From positions 62,001-126,000 of the forward strand of contig NZ_FXTS01000003.1 of assembly GCF_900182785.1 (NCBI RefSeq): a stretch of 64,000 bases of DNA, given 5' to 3'. Of this stretch, positions 25,924-35,195 are shown in pieces; position 1 is the first letter of the stretch, and each line of letters starts with the position of its first letter. The translations under genes were made by a program, and so were the position numbers. This DNA comes from Oceanospirillum linum (GTDB lineage: Bacteria > Pseudomonadota > Gammaproteobacteria > Pseudomonadales > Halomonadaceae). Under the pieces are notes generated by a model. It saw only the letters and a program-made list of their open reading frames with translations, was not told the DNA's origin and ran no database searches.

Positions 25924-26946
25924 TTAGTTCATCAGGGATAGCAGTTCATGCCTCAGGCGAGGGTCGAGCAAAATGACACTCTGGGGCATCCACTCTTTGC
26001 GTAACATCAGTTTCCGGATCAAAGCGTTAGAACTGATAGCCAACTGCCAACAGCTCCCTTTAGCAGAACCATCAACGCAAGGCTGGGCATATTCATTCAT
26101 ATATTCCTGCCAGAACTCAGGAAGGAAACGGCGCACGGGTCGTCCGGTTTCCCCTGCAATATGCTCAGCTAGTGCCAGCCCGCTCGGATCAAGATCACCA
26201 AAATGTATATGGGGGACATACTGAGGAATCATCTTCAGCACTTTAATAGCCAGATCCGGGTAATTTAGCGGAGCCCAAATCAGCATAAGATGATCAGGAA
26301 TATCCATATCAGCAAACACGGAAAGGTTCTCAACCGTCATCACCATATATGGCTGTTCACCGTCAACTTCCGTCAGCTCCATTACATCCCGTTCAGGAAT
26401 GGCGGCATGTGACATCATCTGAAGAATCGGGCCTAATCGAATCGGTTTTAGCATCTTTCTCATCAGATGCATATCCGTTGTCCCTCTGATCCTTAACATC
26501 GCATCCTCACTGATACGATATTTTGGTAGCAGGGCCTGAAGATCATCAGAGACCTGCGTTTTTTCATCCCCGCCATACAAGGTATTAAAGCTCTTGCGAT
26601 TAATCCAGACCGGCAGATCAAAACGGGTATTAGCCCGAATAAACTCAAGACGGCGCATAAAGGCATCGCGCTCTTCATCCTGCATATTCATACCGGACAG
26701 CGCCAGCTCCTGCCATTGAGGTAAGTTCTGATCCAGAAGTTTGGGATACTGATGACGCCCTTTTGGGGTCAACGTATATACATCCTCATTATCAACCTGA
26801 CTCAGCCACTCAAGCTCAAGCAGCTCACTAATTAATGGCCCAGTATAAACATCGCGCCGGATTCGCTCCGTTTTAAACAGACCGATTGCCGCATCTCTCA
26901 ATATCTGGCTTTGCCAGTCTACCGCCAACTCTGGCTGATCACTCAT
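25924..26946 (-). CDS. Stand-alone JetD/TOPRIM-like (DUF2220-type) protein
   Basis: A 340-residue protein. Residues 15-70 look like a winged helix (GPLISELLELEWLSQVDNED, TLTPKGRHQYPKLL). The C-terminal half resembles the JetD C-terminal/TOPRIM domain: VENLSVFADM (E206-N207) matches the family's vENl.tF, and HFGDLDPSGLALAEHI (D251, D253) matches its GDiD..Gf metal site. JetD is the nuclease of the Wadjet anti-plasmid system, but there is no jetA, jetB or jetC here: the neighbours are an unknown membrane protein and a TetR gene. The ATG at 26946 has AAGAGG upstream. The homology is read from motifs; its biological role is open. Confidence 0.65.
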   Translation of the reverse strand: MSDQPELAVDWQSQILRDAAIGLFKTERIRRDVYTGPLISELLELEWLSQVDNEDVYTLTPKGRHQYPKLLDQNLPQWQELALSGMNMQDEERDAFMRRLEFIRANTRFDLPVWINRKSFNTLYGGDEKTQVSDDLQALLPKYRISEDAMLRIRGTTDMHLMRKMLKPIRLGPILQMMSHAAIPERDVMELTEVDGEQPYMVMTVENLSVFADMDIPDHLMLIWAPLNYPDLAIKVLKMIPQYVPHIHFGDLDPSGLALAEHIAGETGRPVRRFLPEFWQEYMNEYAQPCVDGSAKGSCWQLAISSNALIRKLMLRKEWMPQSVILLDPRLRHELLSLMN

Positions 26947-27084
26947 TGAAAACCTCTTCCTTACAGAACCTGCTTTGCTCTGCATCATACCGAAAGGGCG
27001 GCGGCGGGAATAGTTTCTGCGCTGATCACTCAGAAATGAGTGTCAGCGCACACAGGAAGGAATTACTCTTATAGGCTGAATAAA

Positions 27085-27720
27085 TCAGGCTTGAGCTAAT
27101 GTCTGCCCAGTACGACCGCCGGAAACCGGCCGCGCAGGATTAGGCTGCAACTGCCTAAGCAGATCATCGGCAACACCCTGAAAATGCCCCCGATCACCCG
27201 ATGCACGCGCTACCAGCATAGCACCTTGCAGTGTTGCCAGAATAATACGTGATTGAGACTGGAAGCTACCGGAAAACTGAAGTTCGTGAGCCCGCTTACC
27301 CTGCTCCAGAGTCTGCCCTAACCAGCGCTCTGTTTCACTGATAAAACGTTGCAGATGTTCTCTCGCAGAGCTTGGTAACGCCTCCACCTCAGCAGATAAC
27401 ATTGTCACCGGACACAGCTTTTCTTTGTCTTTGATGATCCGGCTGTAGATCAGAGTAAACTCCCGGAGCCTTGTCAGGCTGGAGTCATGTTTGCGGTCTA
27501 GCTGGTGCAGTCGTTCCAGAAACTGGTCCACGTAACGTTTACAGAGACTGACAACCAGATCCCCCTTAGATGGGAAATGATAATGAATACTTGCTTTGCG
27601 AATTTTGACCCGTTCGGCTATATCCTGATAGCTAAAGCCGTTAAAGCCCTGACGCTGTAACAGATCCTGGGCAATATCCAGAATTCGTTCAGCAGTTGAT
27701 GAGTTATTGTTTTTATTCAT
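27085..27720 (-). CDS. TetR-family transcriptional repressor
   Basis: A 211-residue one-component regulator. The N-terminal HTH is standard: AERILDIAQDLLQRQGFNGF, SYQDIAERVKIRKASIHYHF and PSKGDLV. The C-terminal ligand domain is helical, with LCPVTMLSAEVEALPSSARE and TLQGAMLVARASGD, which resembles the AcrR/NemR-like branch that senses small electrophiles or drugs. The ATG at 27720 (MNKNNNSSTAERIL) has an AGGG upstream. It is divergent from the CPA2 antiporter gene across a 442-nt gap. The target could be that gene, but no clear operator palindrome was seen. Confidence 0.9.
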   Translation of the reverse strand: MNKNNNSSTAERILDIAQDLLQRQGFNGFSYQDIAERVKIRKASIHYHFPSKGDLVVSLCKRYVDQFLERLHQLDRKHDSSLTRLREFTLIYSRIIKDKEKLCPVTMLSAEVEALPSSAREHLQRFISETERWLGQTLEQGKRAHELQFSGSFQSQSRIILATLQGAMLVARASGDRGHFQGVADDLLRQLQPNPARPVSGGRTGQTLAQA

Positions 27721-28162
27721 CTTGACCCTAATAAGCAACAGGCTGGCACCTGTCGCTTTTCTTTATTGATTTTATTGTCCGCAGTCTGTGGAACACTCAG
27801 TGCTTCACACCTGCTTTTGCAAATATTTTTGCTCTGCTACTAATCAGTAACCAAGCACGTCCTACAACAATCAAGCACACCGTTTTATTCTTCGTTCCAA
27901 TATGCTGACCGACATACTAGCACTAACATCCATCGCGTATCACCTCACCGAAAGACATAAAAAATATCAGTCCGGCACCATAGCTTCAATGAACCTCAAC
28001 CTCATCTATAGAAATTCAGTACCTGCCAGATATCACGTAGTAACCTGAGCCGGTGCGTCATCAAAACGCTGTATTTCATTTTAGCTGTACAATGTTAATC
28101 TCAAAATACAAAGCACTAATACTAAAACAAAAATAAACAAGGGCTGCCGCCTGAGGACACCG
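27721..28162. other. Divergent non-coding gap, tetR-type to CPA2 antiporter
   Basis: 442 nt, AT-rich, with no supportable ORF. It must contain both outward promoters. I see no long palindrome that would mark a TetR operator and no recognised RNA. Confidence 0.5.
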
Positions 28163-30154
28163 ATGTTAGAAAACACTGACTATTTCAACCAGGTGATGAT
28201 TATTCTGGGTGGCTCCGTCATATCCACAGCACTGTTGCGCAGATTACGCTTACCCCCTGTTCTCGGCTATCTGGCCGTAGGCCTGTTAATTGGCCCTTAT
28301 GCATTTCAGTTAATCCCTAACCCTGATGATCTGAGTTTTCTGTCAGAGTTTGGCCTGGTTTTCCTGCTCTTTTCCCTTGGTCTTGAGTTCTCTTTAGGCA
28401 AAATGAATGCCCTGCGTAAAACCGTGTTCGGCCTGGGCAGCAGCCAGGTTATTCTATGCAGCTTCTTTTTCTGGTCCGTTCTCCACTTTATGCTGGGATT
28501 CAGCTCAGAAACATCACTCATTGTAGCCGGAGCATTAGGCCTGTCTTCAACGGCCATTGTCACTCAGGAACTAACCCGATGGAACGAACTCAACAGCAGC
28601 CATGGCCACTCGGCAATTGGAATACTCCTGTTCCAGGATCTCGCTGCCGTTATCTTTCTTATCATGATCCCTGCCCTAGCCGGAACCAGTGATAACAGTT
28701 TCTCGTTTGCTATCGGCCTTATTCTGCTCAAGGGCGTTGCCCTCTTCATTGTGATGCTTGCTGTAGGCAAATGGCTTATGCCTTTTATATTTCATGAGAT
28801 CAGCAAAACCCGCTCGGAAGAGCTTTTTGTCATGACAGTACTCCTGGTCGCTCTGACAGCCGCCTGGATCACCCACGCCCTGGAGTTATCCATGGCACTA
28901 GGTGCTTTTCTGGCTGGCATGATGCTGGGTGAAAGTCACTTTAAACACCAGATTGAAGCCGATATCCGCCCATTCAGGGATATTCTGCTGGGGCTGTTCT
29001 TTGTTACCGTGGGTATGCAGCTTAATTATCAGGTTCTGATCGGTAATCTGCACTGGGTCATACTCGGCAGCATAGGCCTGGTACTCTCAAAAGCCTTTCT
29101 CATCGCTCTGTTGGCCCAGTTATTAGGTAAAGACAAATCGTCTTCCATACGTACCGGACTTATATTAGCCCAGGGCGGTGAGTTCGGTTTTGCACTGCTG
29201 ACATTAGCCTTAACGAACGGGCTATTAGAAGCTAAAACCGCCAGTCTGGTCGTCGCTATTATCGTATTTTCCATTGCCGTCACACCATTTCTTATCCGCT
29301 ATAATGCAGATATCTGTCAGCGGCTTATCCCCAATAAGCCTTATGAGGAAGTACCACCCCACAATTCGGAAGAGCTTGCAGAGGCAACCTCTGAGTTAAA
29401 CAAACATATTATTGTTTGTGGCTTTGGCCGCGTTGGGCAAACGGTCGCTCGCTTTATGCGTAAAGAAAGCCTGCCTATTCTGGCCCTTGATAACGACCCT
29501 ATACGGGTACAAGAAGCCACAGGTGGTGGTGAAAATATTTTCTTTGGCGACTCAGCCAGCCGCAAGGTTCTGGAGGCTGCTGGCTTACACCGTGCAAGCC
29601 TCGTGGTTATCACCGTCAATGAATATGAACAAACCCTGTCGATTCTCCGTAGTGTCCGCGCTCTGGATTATCAGATCCCTGTGGTGGTGCGCACCCGGGA
29701 TGACTCCCATCTGGAGGACCTGAAGCAGGCAGGTGCTACCGAAGTCATTCCGGAGGCACTGGAAGGCAGTCTTATGCTGGTAACTCATGTAATGACCCAA
29801 ATGCACATTCCTTTTCGCCGTATAGCCCGTATGGTGCAGACCGCCAGAGAGCAACGCTACCAGCTGCTTCATGGATATTTCCATGGCCGCCTTTCCCAAC
29901 TTCTTGATAAACAAGGAAACCCAAGAGTCCGTCTTCACCCGGTGAAAATCAGTAACAGCTGTTATGCTCACGGCAAAACCATAGAAGAAATTAAATTAAA
30001 CAGTTGTCAGGTTCAGATTCTGCGCATTCATCGCAAAAATGAAGATATTGAGCACCCGGAGGCTAATATCCGGCTTACCAGTGGCGACACCTTAATCCTT
30101 CAGGGATTAACTGATCAGATCGAACAAGCTGAATCCCTGATCTATAGTGGTTAG
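28163..30154 (+). CDS. CPA2-family monovalent cation/proton antiporter with RCK domains (KefB/YbaL-like)
   Basis: A 663-residue inner-membrane exchanger or K+ efflux protein. The first 390 residues form about 12-13 helices of the Na+/H+ exchanger fold, with FLLFSLGLEFSLGKMNALRK, IGILLFQDLAAVIFLIMIPA and ALGAFLAGMMLGES. A cytosolic RCK_N domain starts near 412 (HIIVCGFGRVGQTVARFM, a dinucleotide-binding GxGxxG). An RCK_C domain occupies about 590-660. NAD(H)-type ligands are expected to gate it. Start at 28163 with GAGGACACC upstream. A ComFB-like gene follows 80 nt later in the same direction. Confidence 0.92.
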   Translation: MLENTDYFNQVMIILGGSVISTALLRRLRLPPVLGYLAVGLLIGPYAFQLIPNPDDLSFLSEFGLVFLLFSLGLEFSLGKMNALRKTVFGLGSSQVILCSFFFWSVLHFMLGFSSETSLIVAGALGLSSTAIVTQELTRWNELNSSHGHSAIGILLFQDLAAVIFLIMIPALAGTSDNSFSFAIGLILLKGVALFIVMLAVGKWLMPFIFHEISKTRSEELFVMTVLLVALTAAWITHALELSMALGAFLAGMMLGESHFKHQIEADIRPFRDILLGLFFVTVGMQLNYQVLIGNLHWVILGSIGLVLSKAFLIALLAQLLGKDKSSSIRTGLILAQGGEFGFALLTLALTNGLLEAKTASLVVAIIVFSIAVTPFLIRYNADICQRLIPNKPYEEVPPHNSEELAEATSELNKHIIVCGFGRVGQTVARFMRKESLPILALDNDPIRVQEATGGGENIFFGDSASRKVLEAAGLHRASLVVITVNEYEQTLSILRSVRALDYQIPVVVRTRDDSHLEDLKQAGATEVIPEALEGSLMLVTHVMTQMHIPFRRIARMVQTAREQRYQLLHGYFHGRLSQLLDKQGNPRVRLHPVKISNSCYAHGKTIEEIKLNSCQVQILRIHRKNEDIEHPEANIRLTSGDTLILQGLTDQIEQAESLIYSG

Positions 30155-30234
30155 ACTAAGTAGTACAAGAGTATTCGTCAGCTAAAGAATATAATGAACA
30201 GAGGTAAGATAACTCTGATTACCGGAGAAATATT

Positions 30235-30507
30235 ATGCTGCTTCAGAACGTACAGAACTACTATGAAAAACTGGTACTGGAAGAACTCACCGAACGGGGT
30301 CTTATATCAGGCTACGAGCAAGGCTACGCCGAAGATATCGCCTGTGTGGCACTGAATAACCTGCCACCGCAATATTTCCGTTTTGAGGTCGATATGGGAT
30401 TCTATCTCGAAGATGAAGATCACATTATGATGTCCAAGCAGGTAAAAGAGGCCGTTGATAACGCGATTGCTTTTATCAACGACAAAATAGATAAAGAAAA
30501 AACCTGA
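30235..30507 (+). CDS. ComFB-like (late competence protein) small protein
   Basis: A 90-residue acidic protein. NVQNYYEKLVLEEL, then the YAEDIACVALNNLPPQYFRF segment, are the core of the ComFB family. In the classical form that loop has several Zn-binding cysteines; only one Cys remains here. ComFB-type proteins of cyanobacteria have been reported to bind cyclic dinucleotides, so a c-di-GMP-linked role is conceivable but unproven. The ATG at 30235 has a good site (CCGGAGAAATATT). It lies 80 nt behind the CPA2 antiporter gene and may share its transcript. Confidence 0.8.
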   Translation: MLLQNVQNYYEKLVLEELTERGLISGYEQGYAEDIACVALNNLPPQYFRFEVDMGFYLEDEDHIMMSKQVKEAVDNAIAFINDKIDKEKT

Positions 30508-30561
30508 TCTGATTATCGGTATTAATAAAGCAGGCCCAAGCCGGTTTTATGGCAGCCCGAC

Positions 30562-31503
30562 TTACTCCGATTCTGTATTACCTGTAAGCAGAGGTGCAGT
30601 TCGGGGTAAGTGCATTTTTAAAGCGCCTGGGACAGCTTCAAATCTCAAATGACGGCCAGAAACCGGCTCCCCATCGATATTGATATTCATGCTTTGTTCA
30701 GCTTCAATTTCAAGCCAGGGAATCCGTCGATGAATCATCTGATCCTGCATAACGGAACCATTATCCAGCATAAAATACTGCAGAGTATCCGTCAGTGTCT
30801 GCTGATCTGCCTTTGGTAACAGATTAAGATCCAGCAACCCATCATCCAGTAAAGCCTCCGGGCATAGTTCGTGACCTCCCCCGGCCTGCCTGCCATTGCC
30901 AACCCCAAGCACCATAAACTGACCATGCCAGCTGAAATCAGGTGCTGTAATCTGTCCTTCAACAGCAGCAATACTGGTGAACTTACTCATCCCGGTCAGC
31001 AGATAAGCCAGGCTCCCCAACGCCCGCTTCAGTTCATCCGGAGTCGCTGTCGTTATCTGAGCACCAAAGCCACCGGACGCCATATTCAGATAATAGCGCT
31101 GATTCACCCGTGCCAGATCCACAGCGACAGGACCGACCTCAGTAATCAGCATCAACGCCTCCAGAGGGGCTAAAGGAATTCGGCAACTTACGGCAAAATC
31201 ATTGGCCGTTCCGAGAGGAATAACACCTAAAGAGGGCATCTCGAGTCTCGAGTCCGCTGCCATCAGACCATTAATCACTTCATTGAGCGTACCGTCCCCA
31301 CCGGCGGCGACGACAATATCCACCCCTAGTTGACGAGCTTCACAGGCCAGCCTGCGGGCATCACCTTCTTCCCAGGTGACACGCACATCAATTTTGTAGC
31401 GATGATCCCGAAGCAAACGTACTGCATCGCGTAAAGCAACATTCTGAGCTTCTTTACCATGCAGGATAATGCGTAGATGGTAACGGTTATCCGATAAAGT
31501 CAT
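30562..31503 (-). CDS. Lipid kinase, YegS/DgkB-like
   Basis: A 313-residue soluble or membrane-associated diacylglycerol-kinase-fold enzyme that phosphorylates a lipid. The nucleotide-binding loop GGDGTLNEVINGLM is near 68-81, PLGTANDFA follows, and the C-terminal beta-sandwich includes ASGGFGAQ and the conserved NINIDGEPVSGRHLRFE. The length is near 300, as in E. coli YegS. ATG at 31503. Single gene, converging on the ComFB gene. The lipid substrate is not known from the sequence. Confidence 0.9.
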   Translation of the reverse strand: MTLSDNRYHLRIILHGKEAQNVALRDAVRLLRDHRYKIDVRVTWEEGDARRLACEARQLGVDIVVAAGGDGTLNEVINGLMAADSRLEMPSLGVIPLGTANDFAVSCRIPLAPLEALMLITEVGPVAVDLARVNQRYYLNMASGGFGAQITTATPDELKRALGSLAYLLTGMSKFTSIAAVEGQITAPDFSWHGQFMVLGVGNGRQAGGGHELCPEALLDDGLLDLNLLPKADQQTLTDTLQYFMLDNGSVMQDQMIHRRIPWLEIEAEQSMNINIDGEPVSGRHLRFEAVPGALKMHLPRTAPLLTGNTESE

Positions 31504-32068
31504 TAGGGCTCGTCTCTTTGAGCTTTAATCTGGTCTGTTACGTCTCTGATGGCATTTGATTTTTGCCACCAGTCTGTGGAAAACCCAGATATTTCAACCA
31601 GAAGCATAAAGCTGTGGATAAAACCTGAATAGGCTGGGACTTTAACGGGAGTATACTGTTATTTCCGCTAAATGCACGGCCCTGAAGGGCATGACAAATT
31701 CGCCCAATGCCAACAACAATACACAAAACACTGGATATAAAAACACCTTAACCAGCTGTTTTGATTCAAGTTTCAAAGAAAAAGAGGTCAAGTAACAGTA
31801 AACCGCCGTCCTGAAACAGATTTATGGCAAAACAAAGTAGCTATACACAAGTATCCGGTAAACAGCTGTGGATAATTATGGGACAACTCATGCCGTACAA
31901 GGCTGCATCGCACCTGTAGAAAACTGTCTATTTTTTGATCAAAGAAGAAACCCTCTCCCTGGCCCGATAGCAGCCACTGGCACAACTGGCTTAAAAGCAG
32001 TAATCTCTGCAACCTCTGAAAACCCGCACAATTGAAACTGTCTTCAGCTTGGCAAAACAGGAAGCTCT
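31504..32068. other. 565-nt non-coding gap with DnaA-box-like sites
   Basis: No ORF is supportable. TGTGGATAA, the reverse complement of the consensus DnaA box TTATCCACA, occurs exactly at 31613-31621 and at 31867-31875. A one-mismatch copy (TGTGGAAAA) lies at 31575-31583 and a relaxed one (CTATACACA) at about 31841. A promoter-like TATACT is at 31652-31657. dnaA, dnaN and gidA are absent, so calling it an origin is not justified. Confidence 0.45.
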
Positions 32069-33127
32069 ATGTCTGACATCACAACCCTCACTGACTTTCT
32101 CGAAAAAACCGGGGCCAATCTTCGTGTCTTCGATATGGGACGACGGGTATCCCTGGTGTCTGCTAATACCTTTTCCCGATTTGAGCAATGCGAGATACCT
32201 TATCCGCAGCCATACATGTACCACGCACGACTGGGTGTTCTTTTCTGGTATCCACAGGCACCTGAACAGCACTTTATCTGGTTTCTGCAATTCCCGCTGG
32301 ATGAACAGGGCTTTATTATTCAGGCTGCCCGGGACGACTTTCTAAAGCGCCTGCTGGAGACTATCGGCCAGAACGCGAAAGACCTGTCAGAAGAGGAAAA
32401 TCAACAGGCCCAGAACCTGATGAAGGACAACCCATTGGCCTTCACACCCGATCAGGAAAGAATCGCCATATTTAATGCCAAAGCCAAACTGGCACTGGGG
32501 CAGCCCGCTTCCCGCTTCCACGATCAGGCGGAAGAATATTTCACCGGTCAGCGAGAAATGGACAACTGGGAAGATATAGGTCTGCAGGGTATTGCAGATT
32601 TTACCGTGCGACTGGAAAAGCAGGACAATGGCGCAGAGCTGACGCAACATATCGCTGACTTTCCTGATATCCCTTTCAGTGCACTTTGCCGCTGCCTGGA
32701 AAACGAAGCCATTGATCATAAACTGGCCGCAGCCATTTGTGAGAGGGCAGAAAAACTGATCGCAGACCCCGAAGCCGACCGTCTGACCCTTGCCGCAGCA
32801 ATTCGGGGAGTAGGCCACAGTCAGGCTAAAGGTCTTCGTGACGGGCTGATCCGAAGTGTGCTGGAAAGCAGCCATAGTGAGGATATTGAAATATTGACCG
32901 TCATTGCAGCCCGGGCCTGGGAGTCACTGGAAAGCCCCGCACTGCTGAAGCCTTATCTTGAAAAGCTGGCCATCTGCTCTGCCGGTGACCAGGCCTTTGT
33001 TAAAATTGTCCGGGATCTGATATTTGTTCCCGGCCTGCGCACACTGATAATTGCTCAATTCCGAGATCCGGATCGTAGTGAAGCTCTGAGTAATGCGATC
33101 GGCCTGCTCATGGGACAGGATAGCTAA
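32069..33127 (+). CDS. DUF3549 family protein
   Basis: A 352-residue soluble protein of unknown function, matching in length and opening (TLTDFLEKTGANLRVFDMGR, SLVSANTFSRFE) the DUF3549 family of Pseudomonas-like bacteria. The N-terminal 110 residues are mixed alpha/beta (LGVLFWYPQAPEQHFIWFLQ). The C-terminal 200 residues are helical, HEAT-like repeats (LAAAIRGVGHSQAKGLRDGL and others). No enzymatic motif is apparent. The ATG at 32069 follows CAGGAAGCTCT. Single gene behind the DnaA-box-bearing gap, with a terminator after it. Confidence 0.8.
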   Translation: MSDITTLTDFLEKTGANLRVFDMGRRVSLVSANTFSRFEQCEIPYPQPYMYHARLGVLFWYPQAPEQHFIWFLQFPLDEQGFIIQAARDDFLKRLLETIGQNAKDLSEEENQQAQNLMKDNPLAFTPDQERIAIFNAKAKLALGQPASRFHDQAEEYFTGQREMDNWEDIGLQGIADFTVRLEKQDNGAELTQHIADFPDIPFSALCRCLENEAIDHKLAAAICERAEKLIADPEADRLTLAAAIRGVGHSQAKGLRDGLIRSVLESSHSEDIEILTVIAARAWESLESPALLKPYLEKLAICSAGDQAFVKIVRDLIFVPGLRTLIIAQFRDPDRSEALSNAIGLLMGQDS

Positions 33128-33159
33128 AACCCTGCAGGTCGCGTCAAAAAGCCCAATAG

Positions 33160-33191
33160 AAAAGCCGTTCTTTTAACAGAACGGCTTTTTA
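33160..33191. terminator. Bidirectional terminator
   Basis: AAAGCCGTTCT and AGAACGGCTTT form a stem with a TTTAAC loop and an outer T-run. It separates the DUF3549 gene from the converging CoA-transferase gene. Confidence 0.85.
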
Positions 33192-33226
33192 TTCAGCGTG
33201 TGAAGGTTTGTTTCATTGGGGGCCGG

Positions 33227-34744
33227 TTACATCTGCCCCTCTTCTTCATAACGCTGGTGCCAGCTCAGAGCCTCGCCTAAAAGATGAGGCGTGTGCATGC
33301 CTCGCCCGGAATGCAGCGCCCGCTCGAAGTAGTCATGCAATGCCGGACGGAAATCCGGATGAGCACAATGGTTAATAATCTCCCGGGCCCGCTGGCGAGG
33401 TGATAATCCACGTAAATCAGCCAACCCTTGCTCGGTCACGATCACTTTTACATCATGCTCGGTATGATCCACGTGGGAAACCATAGGGACAATGGAGGAG
33501 ATCGCACCGTCTTTGGCTATCGATGGCGAGACAAAAATCGACAGATAACCGTTACGGGCAAAGTCGCCGGAACCGCCAATACCATTCATCATACGAGTAC
33601 CCATAATATGGGTAGAGTTGACGTTACCGTAGATATCGCATTCGATCATACCGTTCATGGCGATAATCCCGAGGCGACGCGCCAGCTCAGGATGGTTGCT
33701 GATATCCTGCTGGCGCAGAATGATCTTGTCCCGATAAAGATCAATATTCTCATCAAACTCTTTAATGCCCTCGGGGCTCAGTGAAAAGGCCGTCGCCGAC
33801 GCCACACTCAAGGTGCCTGATTTCAGCATTTTCAGCATGCCATCCTGAATCACTTCCGTAAAAGCGGTCAGGTTTTTAAACGGCCCTGCATCCAACCCCT
33901 CAAGCACGGCATTCGGAATATTACCGACACCGGACTGAATCGGCAGCAGCTCTTTTGGCAGGCGACCCAGTTCAATTTCACGCTCAAAAAAGTCCAGAAT
34001 ATGCTGAGCAATCTTCTGAGAAGTCTCATCGGAGGCTTTAAAGGGAGAGTTACGATCAGCAGCATCACTTTCAACCACCGCAATCACCTTTTCCGGAGGA
34101 CATTCAAAATAGAATTCTCCGATCCGGTCTGCAGGGTCTGTCAGCATAATGGGCTTACGGTCAGGGGGCAGAGCCGTGCCGTAGTACACATCATGCATCC
34201 CTTCCAGTTTAATATTCTGTTTGCTGTTAACTTCCAGAATGATCTTATCCGCCTGCTCAATCCAGGTTTTGTTATTACCGATGGAGGAGGAGGGAATCAG
34301 GCTACCATCTTCGCGGATGCCTGCCACTTCAATCAATGCAATATCCATCTTGCCCAGAAATCCAGACCAGGCGTACTGGGAAACTTCAGACAGATGCAGA
34401 TCCACATAATCCATGGTCCCATTATTGATGCGTTGCCGACAAATAGGGTCACTCTGAAAAGGGAGGCGCATCTCAATACCATCAACCTCTGCCAGAACAC
34501 CATCCAGCTCCGGTGCGGTGGAAGCACCTGTCCAAACATTGATACGAAAAGGCTCACTGCCTTCACGGGCATTCAGCTTACGGATGCGCTCAGCCAGAGC
34601 ACCGGGCACCACTTTAGGGTAGCCGGCACCGGTAAAGCCACTCATGCCAACATTAGCACCGGCGGGTATCAGCTCTGCAGCCTTCTCGGCAGTCATCAGG
34701 CGCTGTTTCAAAGTCGGACAGAGAATTCTGGCGTTAGCTGACAT
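33227..34744 (-). CDS. Succinyl-CoA:acetate CoA-transferase / acetyl-CoA hydrolase family
   Basis: A 505-residue cytosolic class I CoA-transferase that moves CoA between succinate and acetate; the length equals that of the characterised bacterial enzymes (about 505). The conserved opening SGFTGAGYPKVVPGALA is followed by the catalytic-glutamate segment TAFTEVIQDGMLKML and the oxyanion glycine loop MNGIGGSGDFARNGYL, with VTEQGLADLRGLSPRQRARE near the end. It would let the cell use or make acetate without ATP and bypass succinyl-CoA synthetase. ATG at 34744. Single gene. Acetate or propionate substrate preference cannot be read from the sequence. Confidence 0.92.
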   Translation of the reverse strand: MSANARILCPTLKQRLMTAEKAAELIPAGANVGMSGFTGAGYPKVVPGALAERIRKLNAREGSEPFRINVWTGASTAPELDGVLAEVDGIEMRLPFQSDPICRQRINNGTMDYVDLHLSEVSQYAWSGFLGKMDIALIEVAGIREDGSLIPSSSIGNNKTWIEQADKIILEVNSKQNIKLEGMHDVYYGTALPPDRKPIMLTDPADRIGEFYFECPPEKVIAVVESDAADRNSPFKASDETSQKIAQHILDFFEREIELGRLPKELLPIQSGVGNIPNAVLEGLDAGPFKNLTAFTEVIQDGMLKMLKSGTLSVASATAFSLSPEGIKEFDENIDLYRDKIILRQQDISNHPELARRLGIIAMNGMIECDIYGNVNSTHIMGTRMMNGIGGSGDFARNGYLSIFVSPSIAKDGAISSIVPMVSHVDHTEHDVKVIVTEQGLADLRGLSPRQRAREIINHCAHPDFRPALHDYFERALHSGRGMHTPHLLGEALSWHQRYEEEGQM

Positions 34745-35095
34745 GGTGTTTTCTCACTTACTATCGAGTCAGGTTTTGCCTGCAACAGAAGGTTGCTAAG
34801 CTGTTTTACGAGGCAGGAATTTTAGCAGCATTTAATTCTATATTTAGAAATAATTACAGAAAAAAGCTACACATTTAGTCTAAATAGATAGTTTTATCTG
34901 CAACTTATCAACATTTAGGCACAAAATAGCAATCCAACCAATCAGAAGGAAGGCTCGGATTTCAAAGCATTATCCTCCCGTGATAACACCTATCACGCTC
35001 AACAGCACACCACCGCTTTTAACCCCTGTCATTGAGCGCTATTTAACCCGTAGCGACTTATAAACAAATAGCGGCGGACTTATAAGCAGGTACAA
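34745..35095. other. Upstream region of the CoA-transferase gene
   Basis: Non-coding. It contains a short palindrome CGTGATA-ACACC-TATCACG at 34979-34997, a possible operator about 235 nt upstream of the gene, and two near-copies of GCGRACTTATAA around 35052 and 35077. No ORF or known RNA was seen. Confidence 0.4.
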
Positions 35096-35138
35096 AAAAA
35101 GCCATCAGAGTCGCCTTACGGCCAACTCTGACAGCTTT
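35096..35138 (-). terminator. Terminator after the peroxiredoxin-glutaredoxin gene
   Basis: On the minus strand AAAGCTGTCAGAGT and ACTCTGATGGCTTT form a stem with one internal mismatched pair around the loop, followed by a T-run. Confidence 0.7.
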
Positions 35139-35195
35139 ATTCTGCGCTCAGCGACCGGTTTAAACATCAATAAACCGAACGCTGATGAATCACCC

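Noticed and set aside
25924..26946. Complete Wadjet defence system
   Set aside because: Only a JetD-like C-terminal domain is seen. The neighbouring genes are an unknown membrane protein and a TetR regulator, not JetA, JetB or JetC.
31504..32068. Chromosomal replication origin
   Set aside because: DnaA-like boxes are present, but there is no dnaA, dnaN, gidA or parAB nearby and no clear AT-rich unwinding element, so I kept it as a box cluster only.
33428..34741. Forward ORFs inside the CoA-transferase gene (118 and 246 codons)
   Set aside because: Antisense shadows: the protein-coding signal and family motifs are all on the minus strand.
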